Shown here one piece after another: positions 16,982 to 26,932 of a stretch of DNA of 58,865 nt. A model generated the notes under the pieces. The model was not told where the DNA came from. It searched no databases and saw nothing but the letters and a program-made list of their open reading frames with translations. Position 1 is the first letter of the stretch, and each line of letters begins with the position of its first letter. Origin of the DNA: Amphritea sp. (GTDB taxonomy: Bacteria; Pseudomonadota; Gammaproteobacteria; Pseudomonadales; Balneatricaceae); contig JAOXSA010000094.1 in the NCBI GenBank assembly GCA_025800245.1, positions 1-58,865 on the forward strand, in the 5' to 3' direction. A program made the translations under genes and the position numbers.

Positions 16982-18128
16982 AAACTGCTTCAACGTCGCG
17001 CTTATTCGATTTACGTGGGTTAGTGAGGATACAAGGATCAAGTATGGCGTGATCAGACAGCACCGGAATATCACTGATGCTGACTCCACTCTCGGCCAGT
17101 TTCTGCGTCAGTCCGACCTCTTGCTTCAGCGTGATAACCCTGTGCATCAGAGCTTTACGGATCTCCGGAGTGGTAAGTCCCCGGGTATCCAGCCCAAGGG
17201 TCTGAGCAACCACCTTAAAGCGATCTTCAGCTTCGCGATAATTGAAGTCGATCACATGCTCCAGCAACATCGCATTACAGAGCCCATGGGGCAGATCAAG
17301 ATAGCCTCCCAGACTGTGAGACATCGCATGCACAGCCCCCAGAATGGCGTTGGAGAAAGCCAGACCCGCTTTCATCGATCCCAGCATCACCTGCTCCCGG
17401 ATCTGAATATCCGTAGGATCATTCACCAGATCAACAATGTTCTCGTTGATCAGCCGCATGGCATCCAGCGCATTCATATCCGTTAACGGACCAGCCCCCG
17501 TAGAAACAAAAGCCTCGATGGCATGCACCATCGCGTCAATACCGGTACAGGCACTGAGGAAGGGATCCATGGTCAGGGTTGTTTCTGGGTCGATAAGAGC
17601 TACATCCGGGACCACCGCCTTACTGACGATAGAGAACTTCACCCGCTCGACAGGATCGGAAATAATGGCGAACTGAGAGACATCCGCGGAGGTTCCGGCT
17701 GTCGTAGGTATGAAAACCAACGGCGGGATTGGTAGGCTGATGGTGTCGATACCCTCGTAGTCGAGAATATGCCGGCCGTTGGCACTGACAATACCGATAC
17801 CTTTGGCACAATCCATAGGGCTACCGCCACCGACCGCAACAATGACGTTACAGTCCTGCTCCTGATAGATCTGAGCGCCCTTCATCACCTCTTCGGCTCT
17901 GGGGTTCGGCGACACATCGGTAAAACAGACGTGATCAACCTCCTCTTCTGTAAGCAGGTCCGAAATATCCTGAAGCCACCCGGCTTCGGCAACCCCCGGA
18001 TCGGAAACCAGCAATACCTTGCGGGCGCCGAAGGTTTTTGCATAGTTGGCAGCGGACTTACGCGCCCCCACACCAAAAATAATCTCTGGCGAGACAAACT
18101 TTCGCAGATTAGAAATATCGTGACTCAT
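16965..18128 (-). CDS. ercA: Iron-containing alcohol dehydrogenase, ErcA-like
   Basis: 387-residue cytoplasmic group III dehydrogenase. The NAD-binding G-G-G-S-P-M-D is at 100-106 and the iron ligands are D198, H202, H267 and H281 (G-I-D-A-M-V-H, A-V-H-A-M-S-H, D-L-P-H-G). In Pseudomonas, ErcA is required for normal expression of the ethanol-oxidation genes and may act through a metabolite rather than as a bulk catabolic enzyme. Its overlap with the hybrid kinase gene supports that regulatory link. The symbol rests on family and context. Confidence 0.88.
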   Translation of the reverse strand: MSHDISNLRKFVSPEIIFGVGARKSAANYAKTFGARKVLLVSDPGVAEAGWLQDISDLLTEEEVDHVCFTDVSPNPRAEEVMKGAQIYQEQDCNVIVAVGGGSPMDCAKGIGIVSANGRHILDYEGIDTISLPIPPLVFIPTTAGTSADVSQFAIISDPVERVKFSIVSKAVVPDVALIDPETTLTMDPFLSACTGIDAMVHAIEAFVSTGAGPLTDMNALDAMRLINENIVDLVNDPTDIQIREQVMLGSMKAGLAFSNAILGAVHAMSHSLGGYLDLPHGLCNAMLLEHVIDFNYREAEDRFKVVAQTLGLDTRGLTTPEIRKALMHRVITLKQEVGLTQKLAESGVSISDIPVLSDHAILDPCILTNPRKSNKRDVEAVYEEAL

Positions 18129-18254
18129 CGCACTCTACTCAACACTGCACCGGCTGAAACCGGTACTGATTATTGTTCTTATCGGGACAGTGTACCTTAA
18201 GCGTCCTGAGGCTGATACAACATTGACCATTGGACTAACAGGCCTGCAAACGCG

Positions 18255-18280
18255 CAAAAAAAAGCCTGCTCAATGCAGGC
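18255..18280 (-). terminator. Rho-independent terminator of the pqq-peptidase operon
   Basis: GCCTGC-attga-GCAGGC followed by eight T, read on the minus strand. It lies about 110 bases past the peptidase stop. The rest of 18129-18390 shows no gene. Confidence 0.8.
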
Positions 18281-18390
18281 AAAATGACAAAGTGCGGAAA
18301 CCCATCGCCAGGAGTGTGAAAGAGACAACGTAATCTCCTGGATTATTATGGCACTGTGAAAAACACTGCAACATCGTGCCGGAGGATGAA

Positions 18391-20280
18391 TTACTCTACT
18401 ACTTTAGGTCCTATTGCGGCCTGCAAATCGATATATTGCTGATAAAAAGCCAGTTCCCGCTGCAGCACCTCCAGCCGGGTAGCCGGTTGCCGAAAGCCGT
18501 GCCCTTCATCGGCATAATAATGAGCCTCTGCCGCGACGCCATTACTCTGCATCGCGGTAACCATACTGCGGGTCTGATCCGGCAGTACCACTACATCCTG
18601 TTCACCCTGAAAAAAGATCACCGGCGCAGTAATCCGTCCGGCGCGAATCAGCGGTGATACCGCCTGGTACCGCTCAGTTTCGGTTTCCGCATCGGCAATC
18701 AGCCAACTCAGGTAGTGGGACTCAAACTTATGTGTGCAGCTATTCAGCTGCAATGGATCAGTCACACCATAAAGGCTGGCACCCGCTCGGAAGCAATCCA
18801 GCTCAATCAGCGCGTTCAGAGCACTGAAACCACCTGAACTGCTGCCCCGTATAAATACCTGATCCCGATGCACCGGCTTCTGAAGTGTTAACTGCCTCAC
18901 GGCATCGGCGATATCATCTACTTCTGTCCGCCCCCAGCTCCGATGCAATGCAAAACGATAGTCGCGACCGTAATTACTGCTGCCCCGGTAATTCAGATCA
19001 AGGACGGCAAACCCTCTCTGGGTCCAGTACTGCACAGCCAGATTCAGAACCGGATAGGTTGCCGCCGTCGGCCCGCCGTGGAGAAAGATAACCAGAGGAT
19101 AGCGGCCCTTCAGAACATAACCGGCATTGGCGGGCTGATAGAAGTAACCGTAACTATGACTGAACCTGAGTGGAACTGGTCTGGCGCAATCATCACTGTT
19201 CAGGGGTTTCTCTCCGCCAGTGACCACTCTGACATTGCGGTACTGGTCTATCTCGATGATTGCCAGTAACCTATCCTCTCCGGCTGCCACCAGACAGAGC
19301 TGGTCCTGTCGCTGGCACATAACCCGCAGATGATTAAACTCTTCTAAAATCACCTTCCCGGTACTCCCCTGCTCGGAGAACCAGAGTTCACTGCCACTGT
19401 GCTGGAACTTTATCAATGCCCACCCTGCTGGCCCCAGTAAGTACTGTTGCAGCCCGGACTGCCAGGGCGATGTGATCATGTCTTTATTTGCCGTAAAGAC
19501 CGGATGCCGCTGCTCTGTTTCACAATCAAACTGGTACAGATTCCACCAGCCCGACAGATCAGACATCGCAAAAAGGCAGCCCTTGTCATCAAACTGTGGC
19601 TGGGCAATCGCTTCAGCGCCCGTGCCGGCAACGACCCGGCAGAGATCCTGATTCAGTTCGAGGACACAGAGACTGGTGACCGTCCAGGGCTGATGGGGAT
19701 GATTCCAGGCAACAAAAGCCAGTTGCTGAGCCAACGGGTTTAACGCCAGTCCGGCATAGAAATCAAAATCATCATGCAGAATCTGTAACTGTCCGTTCTG
19801 CGGATTAACCGCAACCACCCGGTTCAGCACCTCACCGTTACAGTGACGTTCTTCTATAGCCAGTAATTGCTGTGTTCGGCGGCACCATAGTGGCTCAATA
19901 AAACGGGAATTTACCGTGCGGGTAACAGGCAAAGGCGTTGCCTGATCCGGTGAGCAGCCCAGGGACTGACTGTAAATCTGCTGATCTTCGGCATTAACGA
20001 AAAACAGCTGCTGCTCTGCCAGCTCCCAACTACGACCGCCGTATTCATGCACCCGGCTCTCCACACTGAACCCCGGCGGCGTAATCCCGATAATACTGCC
20101 CGGGGTTTCTGGTGATTCGCAGCAGATTACAGAGCGTCCCTCTGCCGGCTTAAACTCCACCCAGTACAGCGAGCCATCAGAACCGGACTGTAATTGACTG
20201 AAGTCCCGACTGCCGGATACAACCTGCTCAGCCGACAACTCAGATGACCAGAAACCCGGCAGCCCGGTATCAGCCGACAA
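18391..20280 (-). CDS. S9 family prolyl-oligopeptidase-type peptidase of the pqq operon (PqqH-like)
   Basis: About 629 residues, cytoplasmic. The N-terminal two thirds look like a beta-propeller; the C-terminal alpha/beta hydrolase has the nucleophile in F-I-R-G-S-S-S-G-G-F, acid in F-F-Q-G-E-Q-D-V-V and His in D-E-G-H-G-F. It follows pqqE closely. The chosen start is a TTG at 20280 with GAGG eight bases upstream, right after the pqqE stop; another TTG at 20298 lacks a binding site. P. aeruginosa also has an S9 peptidase gene after pqqE. No M16 peptidase (PqqF/PqqG) is in the window, so this may process PqqA or the cross-linked peptide, but that is inference. Confidence 0.85.
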   Translation of the reverse strand: MSADTGLPGFWSSELSAEQVVSGSRDFSQLQSGSDGSLYWVEFKPAEGRSVICCESPETPGSIIGITPPGFSVESRVHEYGGRSWELAEQQLFFVNAEDQQIYSQSLGCSPDQATPLPVTRTVNSRFIEPLWCRRTQQLLAIEERHCNGEVLNRVVAVNPQNGQLQILHDDFDFYAGLALNPLAQQLAFVAWNHPHQPWTVTSLCVLELNQDLCRVVAGTGAEAIAQPQFDDKGCLFAMSDLSGWWNLYQFDCETEQRHPVFTANKDMITSPWQSGLQQYLLGPAGWALIKFQHSGSELWFSEQGSTGKVILEEFNHLRVMCQRQDQLCLVAAGEDRLLAIIEIDQYRNVRVVTGGEKPLNSDDCARPVPLRFSHSYGYFYQPANAGYVLKGRYPLVIFLHGGPTAATYPVLNLAVQYWTQRGFAVLDLNYRGSSNYGRDYRFALHRSWGRTEVDDIADAVRQLTLQKPVHRDQVFIRGSSSGGFSALNALIELDCFRAGASLYGVTDPLQLNSCTHKFESHYLSWLIADAETETERYQAVSPLIRAGRITAPVIFFQGEQDVVVLPDQTRSMVTAMQSNGVAAEAHYYADEGHGFRQPATRLEVLQRELAFYQQYIDLQAAIGPKVVE

Positions 20281-20284
20281 GAAT

Positions 20285-21457
20285 TCAGCCTCGGGCAAAG
20301 ATTCTGGAGTTTCGGGTATTACGGTAAACGAACGCCGAGCTGTCGTTCCTGACGGTCTCGGAGCGTTGTCGTACCGCTTCTATCTTATGGTGATCTGGCG
20401 ATTTACCGCAGACAGGATCGGCAGCATGCATATCACCTGCCAGCATATACGCCTGACAACGGCAGCCACCAAAGTCCTTGTCTTTTTCATCACAGCTACG
20501 GCAGGGCTCCTGCATCCAGTCATCGCCACGGAAATAGTTGAAGCCCGGGCTCTGATCCCAGATCTCCTGCAGACTCATCTCGGTTACCCGGGGAAACTCA
20601 ATTGGCAACATTCGGGCACTGTGACAGGGCAGCGCCATGCCATCCGGCGTAATGGTCAGAAATACCTGACCCCAGCCATTCATACAGCCTTTTGGTCGCT
20701 CCTCATAATAATCCGGTGTGACAAAAATCAGCTTCATCGGATTACCAGCCTCTTCCAGTTGCTGACGGTAGCGGTTAGTCACCTGTTCAGCATGCTCCAG
20801 TTGCTGTCGGGTAGGCAGAAGCTGTTCAACATTCTCATGAGCCCAGCCATAGTACTGACAGGTTGCCAGCTCAACATAATCGGCCTGCAGTTCTATACAG
20901 AGCTCAATGATCCGGTCTATACGGTCGATGTTATGGCGATGGGTCACGAAGTTCAGCACCATCGGATAGCCCTGTGCCTTCACCTCTTTCGCCATATTCA
21001 GCTTCTGCTGAAAGGCCTTCTCAGAACCGGCCAGCATATTATTGACCGATTCATCACTGGCCTGAAAACTGACCTGAATATGATCCAGTCCGGCATCACG
21101 GAAATCAGCCATTTTATCGGCGTTCAATCCAACTCCAGAGGTGATAAGATTAGTGTAGTAGCCCATCTCATGGGCTCCGCCAATCAGTTGCTTCAGGTCC
21201 TGTCTGACCAGTGGCTCACCACCGGAAAACCCCAGCTGCACGGCCCCCAGTTCCCGCCCCTGCTGAAACAGGTCGAGCCATTGCTGGGTACTGAGTTCAG
21301 AAGAATAATCAGAAAAATCCAACGGATTAGAGCAGTAAGGACACTGCAAGGGACATTTATAGGTCAGTTCAGCCAGCAACCAGAGTGGCTGTCCATGGGG
21401 TTTAACTTCGGTCGGCAACGAAGGCCGGGCACTACAGGGTGATCCAGTGCTGCGCAT
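20285..21457 (-). CDS. pqqE: PqqA peptide cyclase (radical SAM)
   Basis: 390 residues. Forms the Glu-Tyr carbon-carbon bond in PqqA, the first chemical step of PQQ synthesis, in the cytoplasm with PqqD. The radical SAM cluster motif is C35-P-L-Q-C39-P-Y-C42, followed by G-F-S-G-G-E-P and a C-terminal Cys-rich SPASM region (C-N-x-C-H-S-A type residues and [17 protein letters not shown]). The start at 21457 has GGGAG six bases upstream and overlaps pqqD by 26 bases; in-frame upstream starts lie deeper inside pqqD. Confidence 0.96.
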   Translation of the reverse strand: MRSTGSPCSARPSLPTEVKPHGQPLWLLAELTYKCPLQCPYCSNPLDFSDYSSELSTQQWLDLFQQGRELGAVQLGFSGGEPLVRQDLKQLIGGAHEMGYYTNLITSGVGLNADKMADFRDAGLDHIQVSFQASDESVNNMLAGSEKAFQQKLNMAKEVKAQGYPMVLNFVTHRHNIDRIDRIIELCIELQADYVELATCQYYGWAHENVEQLLPTRQQLEHAEQVTNRYRQQLEEAGNPMKLIFVTPDYYEERPKGCMNGWGQVFLTITPDGMALPCHSARMLPIEFPRVTEMSLQEIWDQSPGFNYFRGDDWMQEPCRSCDEKDKDFGGCRCQAYMLAGDMHAADPVCGKSPDHHKIEAVRQRSETVRNDSSAFVYRNTRNSRIFARG

Positions 21458-21713
21458 AAGCATCTCCCAGAAAACCGGTAATATCTTCCGTGAGATCACC
21501 GGCATCCCTGAATTTCTGTTCCAGGGTGATAATGATATCTGCGACAGAGCGCTTACCATCCACCAGCGCCATTATTTCACCAGCAGGGCCGTTCAGTTGA
21601 ATCATCCCCTCCGGATAGAGCAGAACATAGCAATCCTGAGCCTTTTCCCACTGAAACCGGAACATCGGGTTCAGCCGGGGCTGGTCGACCTGAGAAATAA
21701 CCCCATCATTCAT
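21432..21713 (-). CDS. pqqD: PQQ biosynthesis peptide chaperone PqqD
   Basis: 93-residue RiPP recognition element protein that binds PqqA and presents it to PqqE. Typical sequence [21 protein letters not shown] (mid N-terminal beta strands) and [13 protein letters not shown]. Start overlaps the pqqC stop by eight bases (ATGAATGA) and its end overlaps pqqE, so the three are translationally linked. Confidence 0.95.
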   Translation of the reverse strand: MNDGVISQVDQPRLNPMFRFQWEKAQDCYVLLYPEGMIQLNGPAGEIMALVDGKRSVADIIITLEQKFRDAGDLTEDITGFLGDAYAQHWITL

Positions 21714-22479
21714 TGAATAACCCCCGGTGATAAACCCGCTGATCCGTCACGGTGTGAAAAGGTGGCCGCTCAAACTCATAAGCCATCGTCATCGCATCCA
21801 GCATGGTCCACAGAACATCCAGCTTGAATTGCAGGATCTCCAGCATACGCTCCTGCTGAGCACGGGTTGTATAGTGATCCAGTGTAATTTCCAGTCCGTG
21901 AACCACGTCGCGACGCGCCTCGGTCAGACGATTACGGAAATACTGATAACCCTCTTCTTTGATCCACGGGTAGTGTGTTGGCCAGGTATCCAGCCGGTTC
22001 TGGTGAATGGTTGGAGCAAACAGTTCTGTCAGCGAAGAACTGGCAGCTTCCTGCCACGTTGCACGGCGGGCGAAGTTGACGTAAGCATCCACGGCAAACC
22101 GTACACCGGGCAGTACGTGCTCACCAGAAAGAATCTCTTCCCGGGTCAGTCCAACCGCTTCCCCCAGTCTTAACCAGGCTTCAATACCGCCCTCGGCACC
22201 ATCATAACCATCGTGATCCAGCACTCTCTGGACCCAGTGTCGGCGAATTTCCCGGTCAGGGCAGTTAGCCATAATCGCGGCGTCTTTCACCGGAATACTG
22301 ATCTGATAGTAGAACCGGTTAGCGACCCAGCCACGGATCTGCTCCGGTGTGGAATGTCCCTCATACATCGCAACATGGTATGGATGACGGGTGTGGTAAA
22401 GCTCGCCTTTGGCGCGAAGCGCGGCCTCAAAGTCATCTCTGCTGAGAGGTGGCAGATCGCATTTAGTCGGTTCAATCAT
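21706..22479 (-). CDS. pqqC: Pyrroloquinoline-quinone synthase PqqC
   Basis: 257-residue cofactorless oxidase that performs ring closure and the final eight-electron oxidation to PQQ. It is an all-helical TenA-like fold with conserved Y-H-x-x-H-P-Y-H, R-F-Y-Y-Q and D-H-D-G, and E[14 protein letters not shown]. Normal length for the family (about 250). Placed between pqqB and pqqD as usual. Confidence 0.97.
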   Translation of the reverse strand: MIEPTKCDLPPLSRDDFEAALRAKGELYHTRHPYHVAMYEGHSTPEQIRGWVANRFYYQISIPVKDAAIMANCPDREIRRHWVQRVLDHDGYDGAEGGIEAWLRLGEAVGLTREEILSGEHVLPGVRFAVDAYVNFARRATWQEAASSSLTELFAPTIHQNRLDTWPTHYPWIKEEGYQYFRNRLTEARRDVVHGLEITLDHYTTRAQQERMLEILQFKLDVLWTMLDAMTMAYEFERPPFHTVTDQRVYHRGLFNE

Positions 22480-22497
22480 CGATACACTCCCGATGCT

Positions 22498-23418
22498 TCA
22501 CAGTTCCAGAGACATACCGTCATACGCGACTTCGATCTCGTGTTGTCCGAGAATCGCTCGCTGTTCGGAGTCTTCATCCAGAATCGGATTGGTATTGTTA
22601 ATATGGATCAGAATCTTGCGGGGCTTGTGCAGGGTATCGAGAAACTCAATCATACCGCCGGGACCGGATTGCGGCAGATGCCCCATTGCCACGCCCAGCT
22701 TATCGCCGACGCCGGTCACAATCAGCTCATCTTCCTGCCAGATAGTGCCATCCACCAGCAGCAGATCAGAGGTTTCCATAATCGGTGGCAGATGGGATTC
22801 AATCTGCCCAAGACCCGGTGCGTAAAACAGCTTTCGGCCGCTGTTCAGGTCTTCAATCAGAATACCAATATTGTCGCCCGGATGAGGATCATCACGGTGT
22901 GGGGAATAAGGCGGTGCACTGCTCAACAGGGGGACCGCGGTCAGCTTAAGCTGCGGCACCTGAGGAATGATAAAGCTGTTATCCTGCTCACCGATCGGAA
23001 TCCGGTTAACTCTGTTGCCGCCATTCCAGTGTTTCAGCATATTGAATACCGGAAAACCATTAGACAGATCCTGCTCAACCATTTCGGTGCACCAGATATT
23101 GTGCGGGCAGCCTTCCCGCAGCATCAGCAGCCCCGTGGTATGGTCGATCTGACTATCCATAAAGACAATGGCAGAGATGCCGGTATCCCGGATACTCCGG
23201 TTGGGCTGCATCGGCGCAAAGCTGGCCAGCTGCTCCCGGATATCCGGCGAAGTATTGAACAGGATCCAGTGCTCACCATCAGCGCTGACAGCGATCGAGG
23301 ACTGGGTCCGGGCTCTGGCATTCAGAGTGCCTGCTCTTAACCCGGAACAGTTACGACAATTACAGTTCCATTGCGGGAAACCACCACCGGCGGCTGAACC
23401 TAGTATCTGAACTTTCAT
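22498..23418 (-). CDS. pqqB: PQQ biosynthesis protein PqqB
   Basis: 306-residue MBL-fold protein, now seen as an iron-dependent hydroxylase acting on the cross-linked dipeptide. N-terminus [21 protein letters not shown] is characteristic; N-C-N-C-R-N-C contains the structural zinc cysteines. [11 protein letters not shown] replaces the canonical MBL metal motif, as in other PqqB proteins. The start at 23418 is at the conserved N-terminus; an upstream in-frame extension to 23496 is unlikely. Confidence 0.96.
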   Translation of the reverse strand: MKVQILGSAAGGGFPQWNCNCRNCSGLRAGTLNARARTQSSIAVSADGEHWILFNTSPDIREQLASFAPMQPNRSIRDTGISAIVFMDSQIDHTTGLLMLREGCPHNIWCTEMVEQDLSNGFPVFNMLKHWNGGNRVNRIPIGEQDNSFIIPQVPQLKLTAVPLLSSAPPYSPHRDDPHPGDNIGILIEDLNSGRKLFYAPGLGQIESHLPPIMETSDLLLVDGTIWQEDELIVTGVGDKLGVAMGHLPQSGPGGMIEFLDTLHKPRKILIHINNTNPILDEDSEQRAILGQHEIEVAYDGMSLEL

Positions 23419-23444
23419 TATTCTTCTTCTGGCTGGGAGGAAAA

Positions 23445-23464
23445 CGGCCCGGATCAACGGGCCG
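23445..23464 (-). terminator. Hairpin between pqqA and pqqB, likely attenuator
   Basis: CGGCCCG-N6-CGGGCCG followed by four T on the minus strand. A partial terminator here would give more pqqA than pqqB transcript, a pattern known from other pqq operons. Confidence 0.6.
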
Positions 23465-23515
23465 GAAGACTGCCCGGGATTCGGAGCAGTCTGCACACGC
23501 GATATGCTTCGGTGC

Positions 23516-23587
23516 TTAGCGGTTGGCGAAGTACATAGTTACTTCAAAACCAATACGCAGATCTTTATAAGCAGGCTTAGTCCACAT
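23516..23587 (-). CDS. pqqA: PQQ precursor peptide PqqA
   Basis: 23-residue ribosomal precursor of PQQ. It begins M-W-T-K-P and holds the conserved F-E-V-T-M-Y segment, in which E15 and Y19 (spaced E-x3-Y) are cross-linked by PqqE. GAGG lies upstream of the ATG at 23587. It is the first gene of the operon, separated from pqqB by about 97 bases and a hairpin. Confidence 0.96.
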   Translation of the reverse strand: MWTKPAYKDLRIGFEVTMYFANR

Positions 23588-23651
23588 AAATTTTTCCTCA
23601 GATAATGAATTTCTTGTTAGAGCCTGATCATCATAGAAATCCCGCCAGAGA

Positions 23652-23671
23652 TAAAAAATGGTACTTTGGAA
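23652..23671 (-). promoter_or_regulatory. Candidate PQQ-regulon operator upstream of pqqA
   Basis: Minus strand reads TTCCAAAGTACCATTTTTTA, 65-85 bases before pqqA. It aligns over about 15 positions with copies upstream of the 5970 gene, the cytochrome operon and the FIST operon. Confidence 0.5.
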
Positions 23672-23970
23672 CGAAAAACACCCTCTTTTAGTCACTTCGC
23701 TTATCCCTGACAACGGCCTGACGGCCCTGCAAAAAACAGGCAAATTGCCAGTCGGATTAACTTAAAAATTTCTCATAGCAGTACTGCTTTGTTTGAAGAA
23801 AAATTCATTATTCGCCAGAGCGATCCTGAACCATAATCTTTGAAGACGTGAACCTGAAAGGCACTCAGGTATGATCATGTGAAACGCTGGAAAAAGGTTA
23901 ACAGCCTTAACGGTATGGGTGTAACCCTATAAGCATTCCGCCAACCTATTAACATGTGAAGAGCGACGCC
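23672..23970. other. Gene-free spacer between pqqA promoter and a small-protein gene
   Basis: No convincing gene. It holds a hairpin ACCTGA-aaggcac-TCAGGT near 23851-23870 and AT-rich stretches compatible with promoters for both sides. Nothing more can be assigned. Confidence 0.4.
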
Positions 23971-24156
23971 ATGACTGAAAAAAAAGACGAAATGGATCTG
24001 GTTCTGGATAACGACTCCGGCTGGGAAGATCCGTCTATCGAGATCGATGCTAAAGAACAGAAGTACTGCTGTGATGCGGAAAAGAGACGTCGTCTCGAGG
24101 AGATGCGGGAAGCCCGTGAACTGGAACATGAACTGCGCGAATTCTACGACGACTGA
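23971..24156 (+). CDS. Small charged protein, PA3496-like, first of two
   Basis: 61 residues, highly charged: acidic N-terminal half (K-K-D-E-M-D-L-V-L-D-N-D-S-G-W-E-D) and a basic-acidic C-terminal helix (A-E-K-R-R-R-L-E-E-M-R-E-A-R-E-L-E-H-E-L-R-E-F-Y-D-D). The R-R-R-x-E-x-x-x-E-x-R-x-L pattern resembles the PA3496 family of small gammaproteobacterial proteins of unclear function. ATG at 23971 has GAAGAG upstream; a GTG at 23956 is a weaker alternative. The next gene encodes a protein of similar build. Confidence 0.65.
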   Translation: MTEKKDEMDLVLDNDSGWEDPSIEIDAKEQKYCCDAEKRRRLEEMREARELEHELREFYDD

Positions 24157-24298
24157 TCTGCCGTGAGCTGACCCGGCGCTGTCATCATACTGTTACGTTT
24201 TTTTCATACCGCTGTCACTGTGCATTCATCAAAACAGGGTTTATTGAAAGCTGTTTTGTGAATAAAAAAAACGCTACACAGAGTATGGGTCACAAGCT

Positions 24299-24493
24299 AT
24301 GAGCAGCAAAATTCGTCTGGACGATCTGCCGATTGAGTCACTGGATGACATGGATAATGAATTCTTTACCGGCCAGGAACCTGGCCGCAAAAAAAATGAC
24401 GGGCGCAAAAAGCGCAAGCGTCAGATGATCGAGGATTATATGGAGGAGCGCTCGCTGAAACGTCGCATCAGCGATTCCTACGATATGATCTGA
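24299..24493 (+). CDS. Small charged protein, PA3496-like, second of two
   Basis: 64 residues. Acidic start (I-R-L-D-D-L-P-I-E-S-L-D-D-M-D-N-E), a Lys/Arg-rich middle (G-R-K-K-N-D-G-R-K-K-R-K-R) and an ending helix R-Q-M-I-E-D-Y-M-E-E-R-S-L-K-R-R-I-S-D-S-Y. The build parallels the preceding small protein, so the two may be diverged paralogues. The ribosome binding site is weak. Function unknown. Confidence 0.6.
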   Translation: MSSKIRLDDLPIESLDDMDNEFFTGQEPGRKKNDGRKKRKRQMIEDYMEERSLKRRISDSYDMI

Positions 24494-24514
24494 TCCGATT
24501 CACCCCGGTGGGTA

Positions 24515-26770
24515 TCAGCGCTTAGACTGACCCGCCGTCCGCTTTACGCTGCTCCGCCCTGCACCTTTTTTCGACTTCGGTCGTTGACCCTGGCGCGGCG
24601 CGGCGCTCTTCTTGTGCTGGCCACCTTTATTAGCCTGTCCGCCATTGCCAGGCCAGCCACGGCGGCTATCAGAACGTTCCGGACGACGCTTCTCCTCTTT
24701 CTCCGCGTCCACCAACTGCCCGGCACGATTACCGATCAGATCTTCACGCCCCATTTCCCGCAGTTTAGTCCGTAACGTCGGCCAGTTTTCAGGATCGTGG
24801 TAACGCAGCAGAGTTTTATGCGCTTTACGCTGTTCTTTATCCCGCGGAATATACATCCGCTCACTCTTATAGGTCACCTGCTTAAGCGGGTTCTTTTCAG
24901 AGTGATACATCGCCGTTGCCAGCGACATAGGCGATGGATAGAAGTTCTGCACCTGATCGACTTTCAGATCGTTATCCTTCAGCCACAGCGCCAGGTTAAG
25001 CATATCCTCATCTTCGCAACCCGGATGTGCAGCGATGAAATAAGGGATCAGATACTGTTTCTTGCCCGCTTCCCGGGAGAATCGATCAAACATCTTTTTA
25101 AAGTCATAGTAGGTATCCATTCCCGGCTTCATCATCTTGCTCAGAGTGTTGTCTTCACTGTGCTCCGGCGCGATCTTCAGATAACCGCCGACGTGGTGAG
25201 TCACCAGTTCTTTAACATACTCAGGATCTTTGACTGCCAGGTCATAACGCAGGCCGGAGGCAATTGCGACGTTATGAATACCTTCCATCTTACGGGCTTT
25301 ACGATATAGCTCGGTGGTCGGACTATGATCGGTATTCAGGTTACTGCAGATGGTTGGATAGACACAGGACAGCTTACGGCAATTGGACTGAATCTCATCA
25401 TCGTTACAATTGAGAAAGTACATATTGGAGGTCGGCCCACCCAGATCGGAGATCGAACCGGTAAAGCCCGGTACCTTGTCACGGATATCCTCAATCTCAC
25501 TCAGAATTGATTCATGAGACCGGCTTTGAATAATCCGCCCCTCGTGTTCTGTAATCGAGCAGAAGGTACAACCGCCAAAGCAGCCGCGCATGATATTCAC
25601 CGACAGCTTGATCATGTCGTATGCGGGAATTTTGTTCTTACCATACGATGGATGCGGCACACGCTGATACGGCAGACCAAACACAGCATCCATCTCCGGC
25701 GTTTCCAGTGGAATCGGTGGCGGATTAACCCAGACCTCCCGGTTGCCATGCTTCTGAATCAGCGCTCTGGCATTGTGTGGATTAGACTCCTGATGCAGAA
25801 CCCGGGAAGCATGGGCATAGAGCGCAGGGTCTTTAGCCACTTTCTCAAACGATGGCAGACGAATATAGGTTGTTTCCGCTTCCAGCTTTTCCTTACGCTT
25901 TAGCGGCATGGGTACAATTTTAATCGGTGCAGGCTGGTGCTGATCAGCGTCGTCCGAATCAGGTTTCTCTGGCTCAGCACCGCAGCGGGTATCGGCATAC
26001 TCACCATTGTTGCCAAACTCATAGGGATTCGGCAGCTGATCGATGTTTCCCGGCCAGTCGATGCGGGTGGAATCCAGTTCAACAAAACCAGCTGGTGGCG
26101 TTTTCCGGATATGCACCGTGCCCCGGACATGCATCAGGTCTTCCGGTGTTTGCCCGGCTGCCAGACCATAACTCAGCTCCACAATCGCCCGTTCAGCATT
26201 GCCGTACAACAGAATATCAGCGGTGGCATCCATCAACACCGAACGGCGCACTTTGTTGCTCCAGTAATCATACTGCGCGATGCGCCGCAGACTGGCTTCA
26301 ATACCACCCAGTACTACCGGCACGTCGGTATAGGCTTCTTTACAGCGCTGGCTGTAGACGATGACCGCCCGATCCGGTCGTTTACCACCCTTTCCGCCAG
26401 CCGTGTAAGCGTCGTCATGGCGCATCCGCAGATCGGCGGTGTAGCGGTTGATCATCGAATCCATGTTACCGGCGGTCACCCCGAAATAGAGATTCGGTTT
26501 ACCCAGTGCCATGAAATCATCGGCACTGCGCCAGTCAGGCTGGGCAATGATACCCACCCGGAATCCCTGGGCTTCCAGCAACCGCCCCATTACCGCCATA
26601 CCGAAGCTGGGGTGATCCACGTAGGCATCCCCGGTGACAATAATAATGTCACAGCTGTCCCAGCCAAGTTGCTCCATCTCCTTTCTGGTGGTCGGCAGGA
26701 ATGGGGCCGTACCAAAGCATTCAGCCCAGTAACGGGGATAGGAAAACAGATCCGGTGCGATTTTTTTCAT
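24515..26770 (-). CDS. ygiQ: YgiQ family radical SAM protein
   Basis: 751 residues, matching the UPF0313/YgiQ family. The N-terminal domain ([18 protein letters not shown]) is followed by the radical SAM cluster [16 protein letters not shown] in the middle and a basic, low-complexity C-terminal tail rich in Arg, Lys, Gly and Gln that may bind nucleic acid. Reaction unknown. It stands alone on the minus strand. Confidence 0.92.
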   Translation of the reverse strand: MKKIAPDLFSYPRYWAECFGTAPFLPTTRKEMEQLGWDSCDIIIVTGDAYVDHPSFGMAVMGRLLEAQGFRVGIIAQPDWRSADDFMALGKPNLYFGVTAGNMDSMINRYTADLRMRHDDAYTAGGKGGKRPDRAVIVYSQRCKEAYTDVPVVLGGIEASLRRIAQYDYWSNKVRRSVLMDATADILLYGNAERAIVELSYGLAAGQTPEDLMHVRGTVHIRKTPPAGFVELDSTRIDWPGNIDQLPNPYEFGNNGEYADTRCGAEPEKPDSDDADQHQPAPIKIVPMPLKRKEKLEAETTYIRLPSFEKVAKDPALYAHASRVLHQESNPHNARALIQKHGNREVWVNPPPIPLETPEMDAVFGLPYQRVPHPSYGKNKIPAYDMIKLSVNIMRGCFGGCTFCSITEHEGRIIQSRSHESILSEIEDIRDKVPGFTGSISDLGGPTSNMYFLNCNDDEIQSNCRKLSCVYPTICSNLNTDHSPTTELYRKARKMEGIHNVAIASGLRYDLAVKDPEYVKELVTHHVGGYLKIAPEHSEDNTLSKMMKPGMDTYYDFKKMFDRFSREAGKKQYLIPYFIAAHPGCEDEDMLNLALWLKDNDLKVDQVQNFYPSPMSLATAMYHSEKNPLKQVTYKSERMYIPRDKEQRKAHKTLLRYHDPENWPTLRTKLREMGREDLIGNRAGQLVDAEKEEKRRPERSDSRRGWPGNGGQANKGGQHKKSAAPRQGQRPKSKKGAGRSSVKRTAGQSKR

Positions 26771-26932
26771 GGGAGGCGGTCGTAAGATTTGGCGGTTATT
26801 GCAGATCCGCTATTGTCGCAGAAACCGGTATCAGCTGATAGTGAATTTTACTATCAGACTGATGCCTACTGTGCCTGTTGTGACAGCTGGAGTAGAATGA
26901 AGGTATTCTAAGAATAAGACTGAGAATGCTGT

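Noticed and set aside
16277-17023. 248-codon open frame on the plus strand opposite the ErcS-like kinase
   Set aside because: Shadow of the kinase gene; Leu/Gln/Phe-biased composition with no family.
20366-21442. Long open frame on the plus strand opposite pqqE
   Set aside because: Antisense to a clear radical SAM gene with all motifs; no independent support.
22213-23340. Long open frame on the plus strand (about 375 codons) opposite pqqB and pqqC
   Set aside because: It lies fully antisense to two well-supported genes, lacks a ribosome binding site and shows no domain; it results from codon bias.
26835-26857. Dyad CTGATAGT / ACTATCAG upstream of the ygiQ-like gene
   Set aside because: A single short palindrome without repeats elsewhere; could be an operator but there is no supporting context.
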